From SHLQ01 sp964517125 (GTDB taxonomy: Bacteria; Actinomycetota; Acidimicrobiia; Acidimicrobiales; SHLQ01), in contig CAZFBD010000021.1 of the NCBI GenBank assembly GCA_964517125.1, positions 1 to 62,054 on the forward strand: 62,054 bases of DNA, in the 5' to 3' direction. This document shows, piece after piece, positions 15,174 to 23,450 of the stretch. The position numbers were made by a program, and so were the translations under genes. Position 1 is the first letter of the stretch. Each line of letters opens with the position of its first letter. The notes under the pieces are model-generated. The model did no database searches and was not told the DNA's origin. It worked only from the letters and a program-made list of their open reading frames with translations.

Positions 15174-16850
15174 ATGACAGAAAAGGGCGGCCCCAAACGG
15201 TCCGCATCAGCGCTGGTCGCGCTCGGCATCATGTTCTCCCGAGTTGCCGGGCTCGTCCGCGAGTCCGTCTTCAGCGCTTTTCTGGGTATCGGTGGAGCCG
15301 CCGACGCACTCGCCGCAGCGGTACGAATCCCCAACGTCCTGCAAATGCTCCTCGGCGAAGGCACCCTGTCGGCGTCCTTCATTCCCGTCTACTCCGCCGA
15401 GTTGGAACGCGATGAGGAGGAGGCCGGGCGCATCGCTGGCGCGGTCGCCGCGCTGCTCGCCCTGGTGGCCGCGACCATCGTGCTGTTCAGCTGGATCTTC
15501 ACGCCGCAGATCGCCTCGCTCATCGCCCGAGGGTTCCGCGATGACGCCCGCTTCGACCTCACCGTCACCCTGATGCGGATCATCTTCCCGTCCGCTGGGC
15601 TGCTGGTGCTGTCGGCGTGGTGCCTTGGCATTCTCAACAGCCACCGACAGTTCTTCCTGTCCTACGTGGCGCCGGACCTGTGAAACAGCGCCCAGATCGC
15701 CGCCGGCGCCGGAGCCTGCCTCTTCTGCGCCCCCGGCGACGTCGACCCCGGCGTCGACCTGACCGACATCGACCAGAACGTGGAGGCACTCAGCTCCATC
15801 GCCACCGTCGCCGCATGGGGCTTCTTCGTGGGCTCCGCGTTGCAGTTCCTCATACAAGTCCCGAACGTGCGGAAACTGGCACGAGGGCTTCGGATTCGCC
15901 TGGATCTGCAACGCGAAGGCCTTCGAGATGTGGTCCGACGGTTCGGCGGCGCGGTGGTCGGACGCGGCGTCATCCAGATCTCGGCCCTCGTCGACACCTT
16001 CCTGGCGACCCTGCTGGTTGCAGGCGCGACCGTTGCGCTCGCCAAGGCCCAGGTCCTGTACATCCTGCCCATCAGCCTGTTCGCCGTGAGCATCGCCGCC
16101 GCCGAACTCCCCGAGCTTTCCCGGCTCACCGACCTGGATGAGATTCGAGATCGGGCACAGGCCGGCTTCCAGCGGATCCTGTTCTTCGTGTCGTTCACTG
16201 CACTCGCCTACCTGCTGCTCGGCGACAAGATCATCGGCACCCTCTTTGAACGTGGCCAGTTCGACAGCGACGCCACCCTGCTCACCTGGTTCGCGCTGGG
16301 CGCCTACGCCCTTGGGCTCATTCCCTCGGCGGTCTCCCGACTGTCGCAGAACGCGCTGTGGTCCCAGGGCGACACCGCCGGACCAGCCCGAATCGCCATC
16401 GTCCGCGTGGTCATTGCCATCGCCATCGCTGCCGCCGTGATGCGCTGGTTCGACCGCATCGGCACCACCGACATTCGCGACGCACTCCCCACGCTCTACG
16501 ACGGCGGCGACCGGAACGCAGCGCTCCGCATCGGGGCAGCCGGCATCACGTTCGGTTCGGCGGTTGCTGCCTGGGTCGAAGCGATCCTGTTGTGGCTCCT
16601 TGCCCGCAAAGCCGTCCCGGGAATTTCCCCACTTCGTCCGCTGAAGCCACTGATCCCGGCGATGATCGCCGCCGCAGCCGTCGCGATCCTGTTCCGTTTC
16701 ATCACCGACGACATGTGGCCCCCACTGGCCGGACTGCTGTCGGTGGGCTTCGCAGGTCTCGCCTACGTGGGTGTCGCCCGACTTCGCCGAATCGAAGAAT
16801 CCAACCTCGTTCTCGTCGGCCCGCTGCGCCGCTTCCGAGTTCGGACATAA
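15174..16850 (+). pseudogene. murJ: lipid II flippase MurJ interrupted by an in-frame TGA
   Basis: One continuous frame encodes a MurJ/MviN protein of about 558 residues, except for a TGA at codon 170 (15681-15683). MurJ flips lipid II across the membrane for peptidoglycan synthesis. Before the stop: RVAGLVRESVFSAFLG, AFRIPN-like AVRIPNVLQMLLGEG, SFIPVYS. After it the same frame continues with NSAQIAAG and the remaining helices (LIQVPNVRKLARGLR, SALVDTFLA, FERGQFDSDAT, SRLSQNALWSQGD). The stop sits in SYVAPDL-stop-NSAQI, where related proteins commonly have a Trp, so TGG to TGA is the simplest explanation. There is no frameshift and no other damage, which points to a recent mutation or a sequence error. 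Translation could restart at a GTG at 15780, but that would lose helices 1-5. Confidence 0.85.
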
Positions 16851-16877
16851 ACCCCAACACATCACCCTCTGGGCAAC

Positions 16878-16883
16878 TACGAT
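16878..16883 (+). promoter_or_regulatory. -10 box of pspA, leaderless type
   Basis: TACGAT, spacer CGTCATC (7 nt), ATG at 16891. It lies in the 40-bp gap after murJ and gives the pspA pair its own promoter. Confidence 0.45.
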
Positions 16884-16890
16884 CGTCATC

Positions 16891-17679
16891 ATGATCAACA
16901 CGCTCCGGAAGTGGTGGAAGTACCTGACAGCTCGCGCAGATGCCGAGTTCGACAAGAACGCCGACCCGAAGATCCAGCTCGAGCAGGCCATCAACGAGTC
17001 CAAGGAACAGCACCAGCGGCTCAAGGAACAGGCTGCCAACGTCATCGCGCACCAAAAGCAGACCGAGATGCGCCTCGAAAAGGCCATGGTCGAGCTCGAA
17101 AAGCTCACCGGCAACGCCCGTCAGGCCATCATGATGGCCGACGAGGCCAACCAGCGTGGCGACGAAACCAAGGCCATCGAATACACCAACGCGGCCGAAG
17201 CGTTCGCTCAGCGGCTCATTGCGGTCGAGACCGAGGTCGAGGACCTCAAGGCACTTCACCTGCAGGCAACCGAGTCGGCCAACGAGGCCAAGAACGCCGT
17301 CAACCAGAACTCCACCCGTCTGCAGGGCAAGCTGGCCGAGCGCCAGAAGCTCCTGAGCCAGCTCGATCAGGCAAAGATGAAGGAGCAGATGAACGACGCC
17401 ATGAGCTCGCTCGGCGAGACCGTGGGTCGCGACACCCCATCGCTCGACGACGTGCGCACCAAGATCGAAGGGCGCCTGGCCAAGGCTCAGGCGTCCGGCG
17501 ACCTTGCCGATTCCTCCATGGAGGGCCGTATGGCCGAGATCGAGGCTGCAGCCCACAACTCACAGGCCAAGGCCCGTCTCGAAGAGCTCAAGAGCCAACT
17601 CGGTGTGGGTTCGGCCCAGACCGCTGCTCCCACCACGGCGCCTGAGACCGGCGGAACCACGGCCACGGCCGAGGGCTGA
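16891..17679 (+). CDS. pspA: PspA/IM30 family protein
   Basis: A 262-aa PspA/Vipp1-type protein, predicted to be almost entirely alpha-helical coiled coil. It starts with the amphipathic membrane-binding segment INTLRKWWKYLTARADAEFD, followed by NADPKIQLEQAINESKEQHQ and the Ala/Gln/Glu-rich helices, with a flexible Ala/Thr tail. The family assembles on the inner face of the membrane and protects it under stress. The start at 16891 gives the canonical N-terminus; any longer reading overlaps murJ. A truncated paralogue follows after 8 bp. The gene sits directly after murJ, so envelope maintenance is a plausible shared theme. Confidence 0.88.
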   Translation: MINTLRKWWKYLTARADAEFDKNADPKIQLEQAINESKEQHQRLKEQAANVIAHQKQTEMRLEKAMVELEKLTGNARQAIMMADEANQRGDETKAIEYTNAAEAFAQRLIAVETEVEDLKALHLQATESANEAKNAVNQNSTRLQGKLAERQKLLSQLDQAKMKEQMNDAMSSLGETVGRDTPSLDDVRTKIEGRLAKAQASGDLADSSMEGRMAEIEAAAHNSQAKARLEELKSQLGVGSAQTAAPTTAPETGGTTATAEG

Positions 17680-17687
17680 GGCCATCG

Positions 17688-18368
17688 ATGACCCCCGAGC
17701 AGGCCAAGGCGCTGCGCGAGTCCGCCACCAACATCATCGCTCACGAGAAGTCCCTCGAGAACTCACGGGAGAAGCTCCAGACCGAGCTCGACAAGGTGGC
17801 GGGCAACGCCCGTCAGGCAGTCATGATGGCCGAGGAAGCCTCGCAGGCTGGCGAAGCCGACAAAGCTGCGGCCTTCAGCGAATCGGCCGAGGCGTTGGCC
17901 ACCCACATGGTGGGCATCGAACAGCAGATCGCTGCCATCGACATCGAGCTCATCGAAGCCCGCCAGGCGTCGGCCGAAGCCAAGTCCATGGCCTCGGACA
18001 GTGCGCTCAAGACTGCAGCCATGCAGGCCAAGGGTGCCGAGGTGCGGGCCGAGTTTGAGCAGGCCAAGATGGCCGAGGCCACGCTCGACGCATCGGGCAC
18101 ACCGTCCTACGACGAGGTGAAGGACAAGATCAACACCCAGCTTGCCCACGCCGAAGCGCAGGCCGAGTTGGCCGATGCCGACGGCACGACGGCGCTGGAA
18201 TCGGCCACAGCAATGGTCGAGAAAGCGGCAACCGAATCGAAGGCTGCAGCGAAGCTGGCCGAGATTCGGTCCTCAATGGGCATCGCCAGCCACGAACCCG
18301 TTGACGATGCACCCACTGATGATGCACCCGTGGACGACGAATCCTCACTGGACGACACCGAAACCTGA
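17688..18368 (+). CDS. PspA-like coiled-coil protein lacking the N-terminal membrane helix
   Basis: A 226-aa all-helical protein that aligns with the upstream PspA from its second helix onward: AKALRESATNIIAHEKSLEN matches QRLKEQAANVIAHQKQTEMR, and VAGNARQAVMMAEEASQAGE matches LTGNARQAIMMADEANQRGD. The N-terminal amphipathic segment that binds membranes is absent, and an acidic Asp/Pro-rich tail (PTDDAPVDDESSLDD) is added. It is separated from pspA by 8 bp, so they are cotranscribed. It could modulate PspA assembly, but this is inference; no such role is established. Confidence 0.7.
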   Translation: MTPEQAKALRESATNIIAHEKSLENSREKLQTELDKVAGNARQAVMMAEEASQAGEADKAAAFSESAEALATHMVGIEQQIAAIDIELIEARQASAEAKSMASDSALKTAAMQAKGAEVRAEFEQAKMAEATLDASGTPSYDEVKDKINTQLAHAEAQAELADADGTTALESATAMVEKAATESKAAAKLAEIRSSMGIASHEPVDDAPTDDAPVDDESSLDDTET

Positions 18369-18384
18369 CGCGATACTGCTCTCT

Positions 18385-19239
18385 GTGGTGGAGCAGCGCA
18401 GGCGAACTCGAAGTATTTGGCGCTCAGCGCTGATCGTCGCGTTCGTCGCCGCATCGTTCGCCAGCGGCCCGGCGGCACTGGCGCAGGACGACGGGACCGA
18501 GATCGAGATTTCTGGTGCCCAGGCCACCGTCACGGTCGTTGTTGCCGGCGATATTTCGCTAGGGTCCGCAGCTCCGGGAGCCGTACCCGACTGGCCTTAC
18601 ACCTGCCACTGGGACGAGGTCTTTCAGGAGACCGATGTGATCCTGGGTGCTGCGGGCACGCCGATTCCCGGCTTCCGCTACTGGCTCCGATGCGTGCCCA
18701 CCCGGGCCGGCATCGACCTCATTGGCGAATTCGTGGTCTACAACCCCCTCGACCCCATTCCCGGAATTGACGCCGTCACCTCCATCGAGCTCGCCGGTTT
18801 CGCTCGGGCGCAGCTGGAGCCGGCACCGCTGCTGGTGGGGGTCAGCCCAGCCGATCTGCAGATCACCGGTGTCGAGACCTGGCTGTGGCCCGAAGGTTCC
18901 ACGGCCACAATCGCGCAGACCGCCTCCACCAACGGACTTGCGGTCACGGTGCAGGCACGCTGGTCGCACACCGTGTTCGATGTCGACGAGGACGGCATCG
19001 ACCCAATCGTGTGCGAGGCGCAGGTCTCCTGGACGCCGGCCAGCGACGATCCCGCCTGCAGCCACACCTACCTGAGCGAAGACGCCGACCGCACCATCAC
19101 CGCCACGAGCCATTGGGACTTCGTCTGGTGGGACAACGCCGCCCAGCCACTACCGGTCCTTCTCGAAACCGTCGAGCTCGTGGAAGCGCTCCCGGTGGCG
19201 GTGGTGGACCTCGAGGCCGTCATCAGCGCAAATCGCTGA
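18385..19239 (+). CDS. secreted protein of unknown function
   Basis: About 284 aa. The N-terminus has basic residues (EQRRRTRSIWRS), a hydrophobic stretch, and a likely signal-peptidase site after GPAALA. The mature part is rich in beta-type sequence with several Cys, Trp and Pro residues (PDWPYTCHWDEVF, YWLRCVPTRAG, WTPASDDPACSHTY) and resembles no family I know. The four or more Cys residues could form disulfides outside the cell. GATACT lies 7 nt before the GTG at 18385; a GTG one codon later is also possible. It follows the two PspA genes on the same strand and ends 2 bp before the end of convergent proB. Confidence 0.6.
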   Translation: MVEQRRRTRSIWRSALIVAFVAASFASGPAALAQDDGTEIEISGAQATVTVVVAGDISLGSAAPGAVPDWPYTCHWDEVFQETDVILGAAGTPIPGFRYWLRCVPTRAGIDLIGEFVVYNPLDPIPGIDAVTSIELAGFARAQLEPAPLLVGVSPADLQITGVETWLWPEGSTATIAQTASTNGLAVTVQARWSHTVFDVDEDGIDPIVCEAQVSWTPASDDPACSHTYLSEDADRTITATSHWDFVWWDNAAQPLPVLLETVELVEALPVAVVDLEAVISANR

Positions 19240-19241
19240 GC

Positions 19242-20339
19242 TCAGGCCAGCACAACCAGGTCGTCGGCGTGAATGACGATGCGCGGTGTGGCGTCGGGAA
19301 GGTCGCTGGCTGACACACCGGCAACCTCGTCCAGTTCGCTGTGGCTCATGCGGGCAACACCCTTTGCGAATACCACACCGTCGGGATCCGCAAGCTCGAT
19401 GGGGTCGCGTCGTTCGAAACTGCCGGTGACGCCAAGGACACCGGCGGCGAGCAGCGAACGTCCGCCCTGCTCCAATGCCGTGCGGGCACCGGCATCGACC
19501 GTGACCGTGGCAACCGATGGCATGGCAAACCCGATCCAGACCTTTCGTGCCGACAAGCGGGTCGGTCGCGGAACCACTGAGGTGCCAACACCTGCATCAC
19601 CGTTGACCGCCGAACGAATGACTCCATCGCGATCGGCCCGGGCAATGACCGTTCGGACACCCGACCAGGCCGCGATACGGGCCGCCGTGAGCTTCGACGC
19701 CATGCCCCCGGAGCCGCGCACGCTGCCAGACGCACCGGCGACGTCGAGAAGTTGCCGGTCGAACTCGACGATCTCCTCGATGAGCGAGGCCGACGGGTCA
19801 AGTCTGGGGTCTGCGGTGAGGACACCGTCGGTATCGGTGAGCAGCACCAGCACGTCAGCATCGACCAACGCCGACACCAGCGCAGCGATCCGGTCATTGT
19901 CGCCGAACCGGATCTCTTCGTCAGTCACGGCATCGTTCTCGTTGATGATGGGCACTACGCCCAACTCCAACAATCGTTGCAGCGTGGACCGGGCATGCAG
20001 ATACTGGCGGCGCTCACCAAAGTTGTGCGGAGCGAGCAGAATCTGCCCGGTTCGCAGGCCATGGGCGGCCAATGCTGCATCCCAGGTCCGGTACAACACG
20101 GGCTGGCCAACAGAGGACGCAGCCTGCAGCGTCACCGCATCGGTGGGACGGTTGGTGGCGTCCATCCCCAGTTCGGGGAGGCCGGCGGCGATCGCTCCAG
20201 AGGTGACCAGGACGGCGGTATGGCCGTCGGCGCGCAGTTGGGCAATTCCCGCTGCCACCCGCTCGATCGCTTCGAGGTTGATTGTTCCGGCCGAATCGGT
20301 GAGAGAGGAGGTTCCCACCTTGACCACCGCGGTGGTCAC
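19242..20339 (-). CDS. proB: glutamate 5-kinase
   Basis: A 365-aa glutamate 5-kinase, which makes glutamyl 5-phosphate in proline synthesis. The amino-acid kinase domain (about 1-255) has VVKVGTSSLTD, LVTSGAIAAGLPELG, INENDAVTDEEIRFGDND and GSGGMASKLTAARIA. A C-terminal PUA domain follows (about 275-360). The GTG start overlaps the obg stop by 4 bp (GTGA), the usual obg-proB coupling. In most Actinobacteria proA follows directly; here about 4 kb of plus-strand genes intervene. Confidence 0.96.
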   Translation of the reverse strand: MTTAVVKVGTSSLTDSAGTINLEAIERVAAGIAQLRADGHTAVLVTSGAIAAGLPELGMDATNRPTDAVTLQAASSVGQPVLYRTWDAALAAHGLRTGQILLAPHNFGERRQYLHARSTLQRLLELGVVPIINENDAVTDEEIRFGDNDRIAALVSALVDADVLVLLTDTDGVLTADPRLDPSASLIEEIVEFDRQLLDVAGASGSVRGSGGMASKLTAARIAAWSGVRTVIARADRDGVIRSAVNGDAGVGTSVVPRPTRLSARKVWIGFAMPSVATVTVDAGARTALEQGGRSLLAAGVLGVTGSFERRDPIELADPDGVVFAKGVARMSHSELDEVAGVSASDLPDATPRIVIHADDLVVLA

Positions 20340-21589
20340 ACGCCTTCCTCTTCGTACTCAAAGGCGAGATCGCCAATGTGGACGAGGTCCCCCTCCTTCG
20401 CTCCTGCTTTGCGGAGCGCTTTGTTGACACCCAGAGAGTCGAGCCGCTTGTGGGCGTGCTCCAGGGCGGAAGGGTCGGTCAGATCGGACAGCCGCACGGC
20501 CTTGAGCGCAGCGCGTCCCACGACCACATACGAGCCAGCGTCGGTCTTCTCGATGGAGATGGACTCGGGCAGCGGCCGGTGAATGACGAACTCGTTGTGG
20601 TCGTCCTCGGCTTCGTCCTGGCGGGCACCTCGGACCGCATCGGCCATCTGCCCGACGAGTGTGTCGAGGTTCGTGCCCACGACCGACGAGATCTTGAGAC
20701 CGTCGTAGTCCATGTCTTCGAGTGCCATGTCGGCGCGGGACGCAATGACGATGCGGGGACGCTCAAGCAGATCGGGCTGGTACGCCTCGAGCTCGCGCAG
20801 CAGCGCCTCTTCCTGCTCGGCGGGGCCAACGCCGTCCCAGGACGCCAGATCCAGCAGCAGGACGAGCACGCGGGCCCGTTCCACATGACGAAGAAACTGA
20901 TGACCAAGGCCCTTGCCGTCGGCGGCGCCCTCGATGAGACCGGGAATGTCGGCCACGACCATCTCGAAGTTCTCTTCTTCGATGCGCACCACACCGAGGT
21001 TGGGCACGAGGGTGGTGAACGGATAGTTGGCGATCTTGGGCTTGGCGGCCGAGATGCGCGAGATCAGCGTGCTCTTGCCCACGTTCGGAAAGCCCACGAG
21101 GGCCACATCGGCCACGAGCTTCAGTTCCAGACGCAGCCAGCGCTCCTGGCCCTCTTCGCCCTGCTCGGCAAAGGCCGGAGCCCGGCGCTTGTTCGACAGG
21201 AACCGGGCGTTGCCTTTGCCCCCCTCGCCGCCGGCAGCTGCAAGCCAGCGGTCGCCGTGACGCGACAGATCGGCCAGAAGGTTGCCGTCGAAGTCGTAGA
21301 CGCTGGTTCCTTCAGGAACCGAAATCAGCAGGTCGTCGGCCGACGATCCGTGCTTCTTGGCGCCACTGCCGTGTTTGCCGTGTCCGCCCTTGCGGTGCGG
21401 GTGATCTCGGAACGAGATCAGCGATGCAGTGTTGTGGTCGGCGACCAGCCAGATGCTGCCGCCGTTTCCTCCGTCGCCTCCATCTGGGCCACCCTTGGAG
21501 ACGTGCGCTTCACGTCGGAAGGAAACGCAGCCCGCGCCGCCATTTCCACCCTCGACATTCAGATTGCACTCGTCGACGAAGTTGCTCAA
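20336..21589 (-). CDS. obg: Obg/CgtA GTPase
   Basis: A 417-aa ribosome-assembly GTPase. The glycine-rich Obg fold is at 1-158 (GGPDGGDGGNGG), the G domain at about 160-330, and the C-terminal OCT domain at about 335-410. G1 GFPNVGKS (166-173), the switch I TTLVPNLGVV and G3 DIPG (214-217) are intact. The usual G4 motif NKxD is SRAD (284-287), keeping only the Asp, which is unusual. The start is a TTG at 21589, the only sensible initiation codon before FVDECNLNVEGG. The gene lies 12 bp after rpmA and overlaps proB. Confidence 0.95.
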   Translation of the reverse strand: MSNFVDECNLNVEGGNGGAGCVSFRREAHVSKGGPDGGDGGNGGSIWLVADHNTASLISFRDHPHRKGGHGKHGSGAKKHGSSADDLLISVPEGTSVYDFDGNLLADLSRHGDRWLAAAGGEGGKGNARFLSNKRRAPAFAEQGEEGQERWLRLELKLVADVALVGFPNVGKSTLISRISAAKPKIANYPFTTLVPNLGVVRIEEENFEMVVADIPGLIEGAADGKGLGHQFLRHVERARVLVLLLDLASWDGVGPAEQEEALLRELEAYQPDLLERPRIVIASRADMALEDMDYDGLKISSVVGTNLDTLVGQMADAVRGARQDEAEDDHNEFVIHRPLPESISIEKTDAGSYVVVGRAALKAVRLSDLTDPSALEHAHKRLDSLGVNKALRKAGAKEGDLVHIGDLAFEYEEEGV

Positions 21590-21601
21590 ACCTGGGGTTG
21601 A

Positions 21602-21853
21602 TCAGGCGTCGAGAACATCGATCAGCTTGCGGCCGTGCCGCGAGCCGAACTTCACGACACCATCGCTGAGAGCGAAGAGGGTGTCGTCGCCACCACGGCC
21701 GACGTTGAGTCCCGGATGGAACTTCGTGCCGCGCTGGCGAATGAGAATGGATCCGGCGGTGACCTGGCCACCGTCGAACACCTTGACGCCGAGGCGCTGT
21801 GCGTTTGAATCGCGACCGTTCCGTGTGGAACCGCCGCCCTTGGTCTTCGACAT
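21602..21853 (-). CDS. rpmA: 50S ribosomal protein L27
   Basis: An 83-aa L27. It shows KTKGGGSTRNGRDSNAQRLG, GSILIRQRGTKFHPGLNVG and GGDDTLFAL, all family signatures. The N-terminus begins MSKTKGGG without the cleaved extension found in Firmicutes. A good ribosome site, AAGGAG, lies 7 nt before the ATG. It is the middle gene of rplU-rpmA-obg. Confidence 0.97.
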   Translation of the reverse strand: MSKTKGGGSTRNGRDSNAQRLGVKVFDGGQVTAGSILIRQRGTKFHPGLNVGRGGDDTLFALSDGVVKFGSRHGRKLIDVLDA

Positions 21854-21887
21854 AGTGAGACTCCTTCTCGTCAGTCAGTCAGGTGGT

Positions 21888-22193
21888 TCAGCCAGCCTTG
21901 ATCGAGGTGATCTCGATCCGGCTGAGTGCCTGGCGATGACCCCAGCGCTTGCGCTGGTTGGACTTGTTCTTGTAGGTGAACCCGTTGATCTTGGTGCCAC
22001 GGGTGTCTTCGAGAACCTTGAAACCGACCGAAGCCTTCGAGAGCTGGTCGGGCGTGGCGAGGACGTTCTCACCATCGACGAGCAGGATGGGGGTCACGGA
22101 GTCGTCGGCGCCTTCGGCGAGACGATTGACTTCGAGGACCTGGCCCTGCTCCACGCGGTACTGACGACCGCCGGTCTTGATCACGGCATACAT
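21888..22193 (-). CDS. rplU: 50S ribosomal protein L21
   Basis: A 101-aa L21, normal length. It begins YAVIKTGGRQYRVEQGQVLE and ends with the RKRWGHRQALSRIEITSIKAG segment typical of the family. GAGGG lies just upstream of the ATG. The ATG is only 17 bp after the stop of an acyl-CoA dehydrogenase gene, so rplU must be read through from that gene or use a promoter inside it. Confidence 0.96.
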   Translation of the reverse strand: MYAVIKTGGRQYRVEQGQVLEVNRLAEGADDSVTPILLVDGENVLATPDQLSKASVGFKVLEDTRGTKINGFTYKNKSNQRKRWGHRQALSRIEITSIKAG

Positions 22194-22210
22194 AGCCCTC
22201 AACCCTACCG

Positions 22211-23407
22211 TCAGGAAGACTGGGTACCCACCTTGAGTTCGTTGAAGGGCACGCCCTTGTCCACCGACGGTTCCCGGGGCAGGCCCAGGACACGGTCGCC
22301 AATGATGTTGCGCTGCACCTCGTCGGTGCCGCCGGCGATGCTGGATTGGAAGCTGTTGAGCACCTGTCGGTTGAGCTGCTCGCCGCGATCGCCCTCGGAG
22401 CCCCACGCAATGGCGTCGAGTCCCTGGATGTTCTGGGCGATCTCCCGGAAATACCAGTAGATCTCGGAGCCCATGAGCTTGCCGAGTGACCCGCCGGGTC
22501 CCGGTGCCTTGCCGGCCTTCATCTCGGCTCGGGTACGCATGGCGACCATGGACTTGGTGGTCTCCATCGAATAGATCTTCATGAGTTGGTCGCGAACGAC
22601 CGGATCGTTGATTCGGCCGTTCTTCGTGGCCGCTGCCGCAAGCGTGTCGTAGGCGGGCTGAGAGATTGCGCCAGCGCCGAGACTGCCGATGGCGACACGT
22701 TCGTACATGAGCATGGCCGTGGCCTGATTCCAGCCGTTGTTCAGCTCGCCGAGCAGGTTGTCCTTCGGGATGCGCAGGTCGGTGAAGAAGACCTCGTTGA
22801 AGTGCTTGCCACCATCGATCTGATGGATTGGCCGGATCTCGACCGCCGGGTCGCCCATGTCCACGATGAACATGGAGATTCCCGCGTGCTTGGCGACGTC
22901 GGGGTTCGTTCGGGCAATGAGGACCCCGTACTGCGACTTGTGCGCCAGCGTGGTCCACACCTTCTGGCCGTTGATGATCCACTCGTCACCGTCGAGGATC
23001 GCCCGTGTCTGCAGGCTGGCCACGTCGGAACCGGCGCCGGGCTCAGAGAACATCTGACACCACATGGCCTCGCCCGAGATGTTGTCGGGCATGTAGGTGC
23101 GCTTCTGCTCCTCGGTCCCGAAGTCGTTGAGGACCGGAAGGCACATGCCGTGCGAGATCACGAACTCGCCGTCGGGCGAGCCGTAGCGCGCCTTCTCGGC
23201 CCGCCAGATGCGATCGTGATCGCGGGAGAGCCCGGCTCCGCCGTACTCGGCGTCGTAGACCAGGCCGCCCAGCCCCGCTTCGTGCACCTCCTTGAGGAAG
23301 GTCCTGGCACCCGTTGGTCCACCGTTGGTCGTGGCGGTGGCAAGGAACTCCTGACACCGTGCCGTGAACGCCGCTGCGTCTTCGGTCGAGAGACTCGCTG
23401 ATTCCAT
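22211..23407 (-). CDS. acyl-CoA dehydrogenase
   Basis: A 398-aa FAD-dependent acyl-CoA dehydrogenase, which introduces the alpha,beta double bond in beta-oxidation or a related pathway. Signatures: MFSEPGAGSDVASLQTRA, WIINGQKVWTTLAH, FFTDLRIPKDNLLGELNNGW, and the C-terminal SSIAGGTDEVQRNIIGDRVLGLP. GGAGGT lies 6 nt before the ATG at 23407; a longer reading would run into the upstream control region. An inverted repeat overlaps its promoter. It is divergent from the cyclase/STAND gene and lies immediately upstream of rplU. The acyl substrate cannot be predicted. Confidence 0.92.
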   Translation of the reverse strand: MESASLSTEDAAAFTARCQEFLATATTNGGPTGARTFLKEVHEAGLGGLVYDAEYGGAGLSRDHDRIWRAEKARYGSPDGEFVISHGMCLPVLNDFGTEEQKRTYMPDNISGEAMWCQMFSEPGAGSDVASLQTRAILDGDEWIINGQKVWTTLAHKSQYGVLIARTNPDVAKHAGISMFIVDMGDPAVEIRPIHQIDGGKHFNEVFFTDLRIPKDNLLGELNNGWNQATAMLMYERVAIGSLGAGAISQPAYDTLAAAATKNGRINDPVVRDQLMKIYSMETTKSMVAMRTRAEMKAGKAPGPGGSLGKLMGSEIYWYFREIAQNIQGLDAIAWGSEGDRGEQLNRQVLNSFQSSIAGGTDEVQRNIIGDRVLGLPREPSVDKGVPFNELKVGTQSS

Positions 23408-23430
23408 GGATGGACCTCCGAAAGTTGTAT

Positions 23431-23450
23431 GCGCCCATACAGTATGGCGC
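23431..23450 (-). promoter_or_regulatory. inverted repeat over the acyl-CoA dehydrogenase promoter
   Basis: GCGCCCATAC-A-GTATGGCGC, an imperfect palindrome with one extra C in the left arm. On the minus strand it includes TACTGT, a good -10 about 30 nt before the ATG. A repressor bound here would block the promoter, as TetR-like lipid regulators commonly do. No regulator of that type is encoded next to it. Confidence 0.45.

Noticed and set aside
15681..15683. Selenocysteine or general UGA recoding in murJ
   Set aside because: No SECIS-like hairpin was evident next to the codon, MurJ has no selenoprotein history, and TGA serves as a normal stop in many neighbouring genes.
15207..17114. A 635-codon minus-strand open frame across murJ and pspA
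   Set aside because: It is antisense to two genes with clear homology, and its translation is low complexity.
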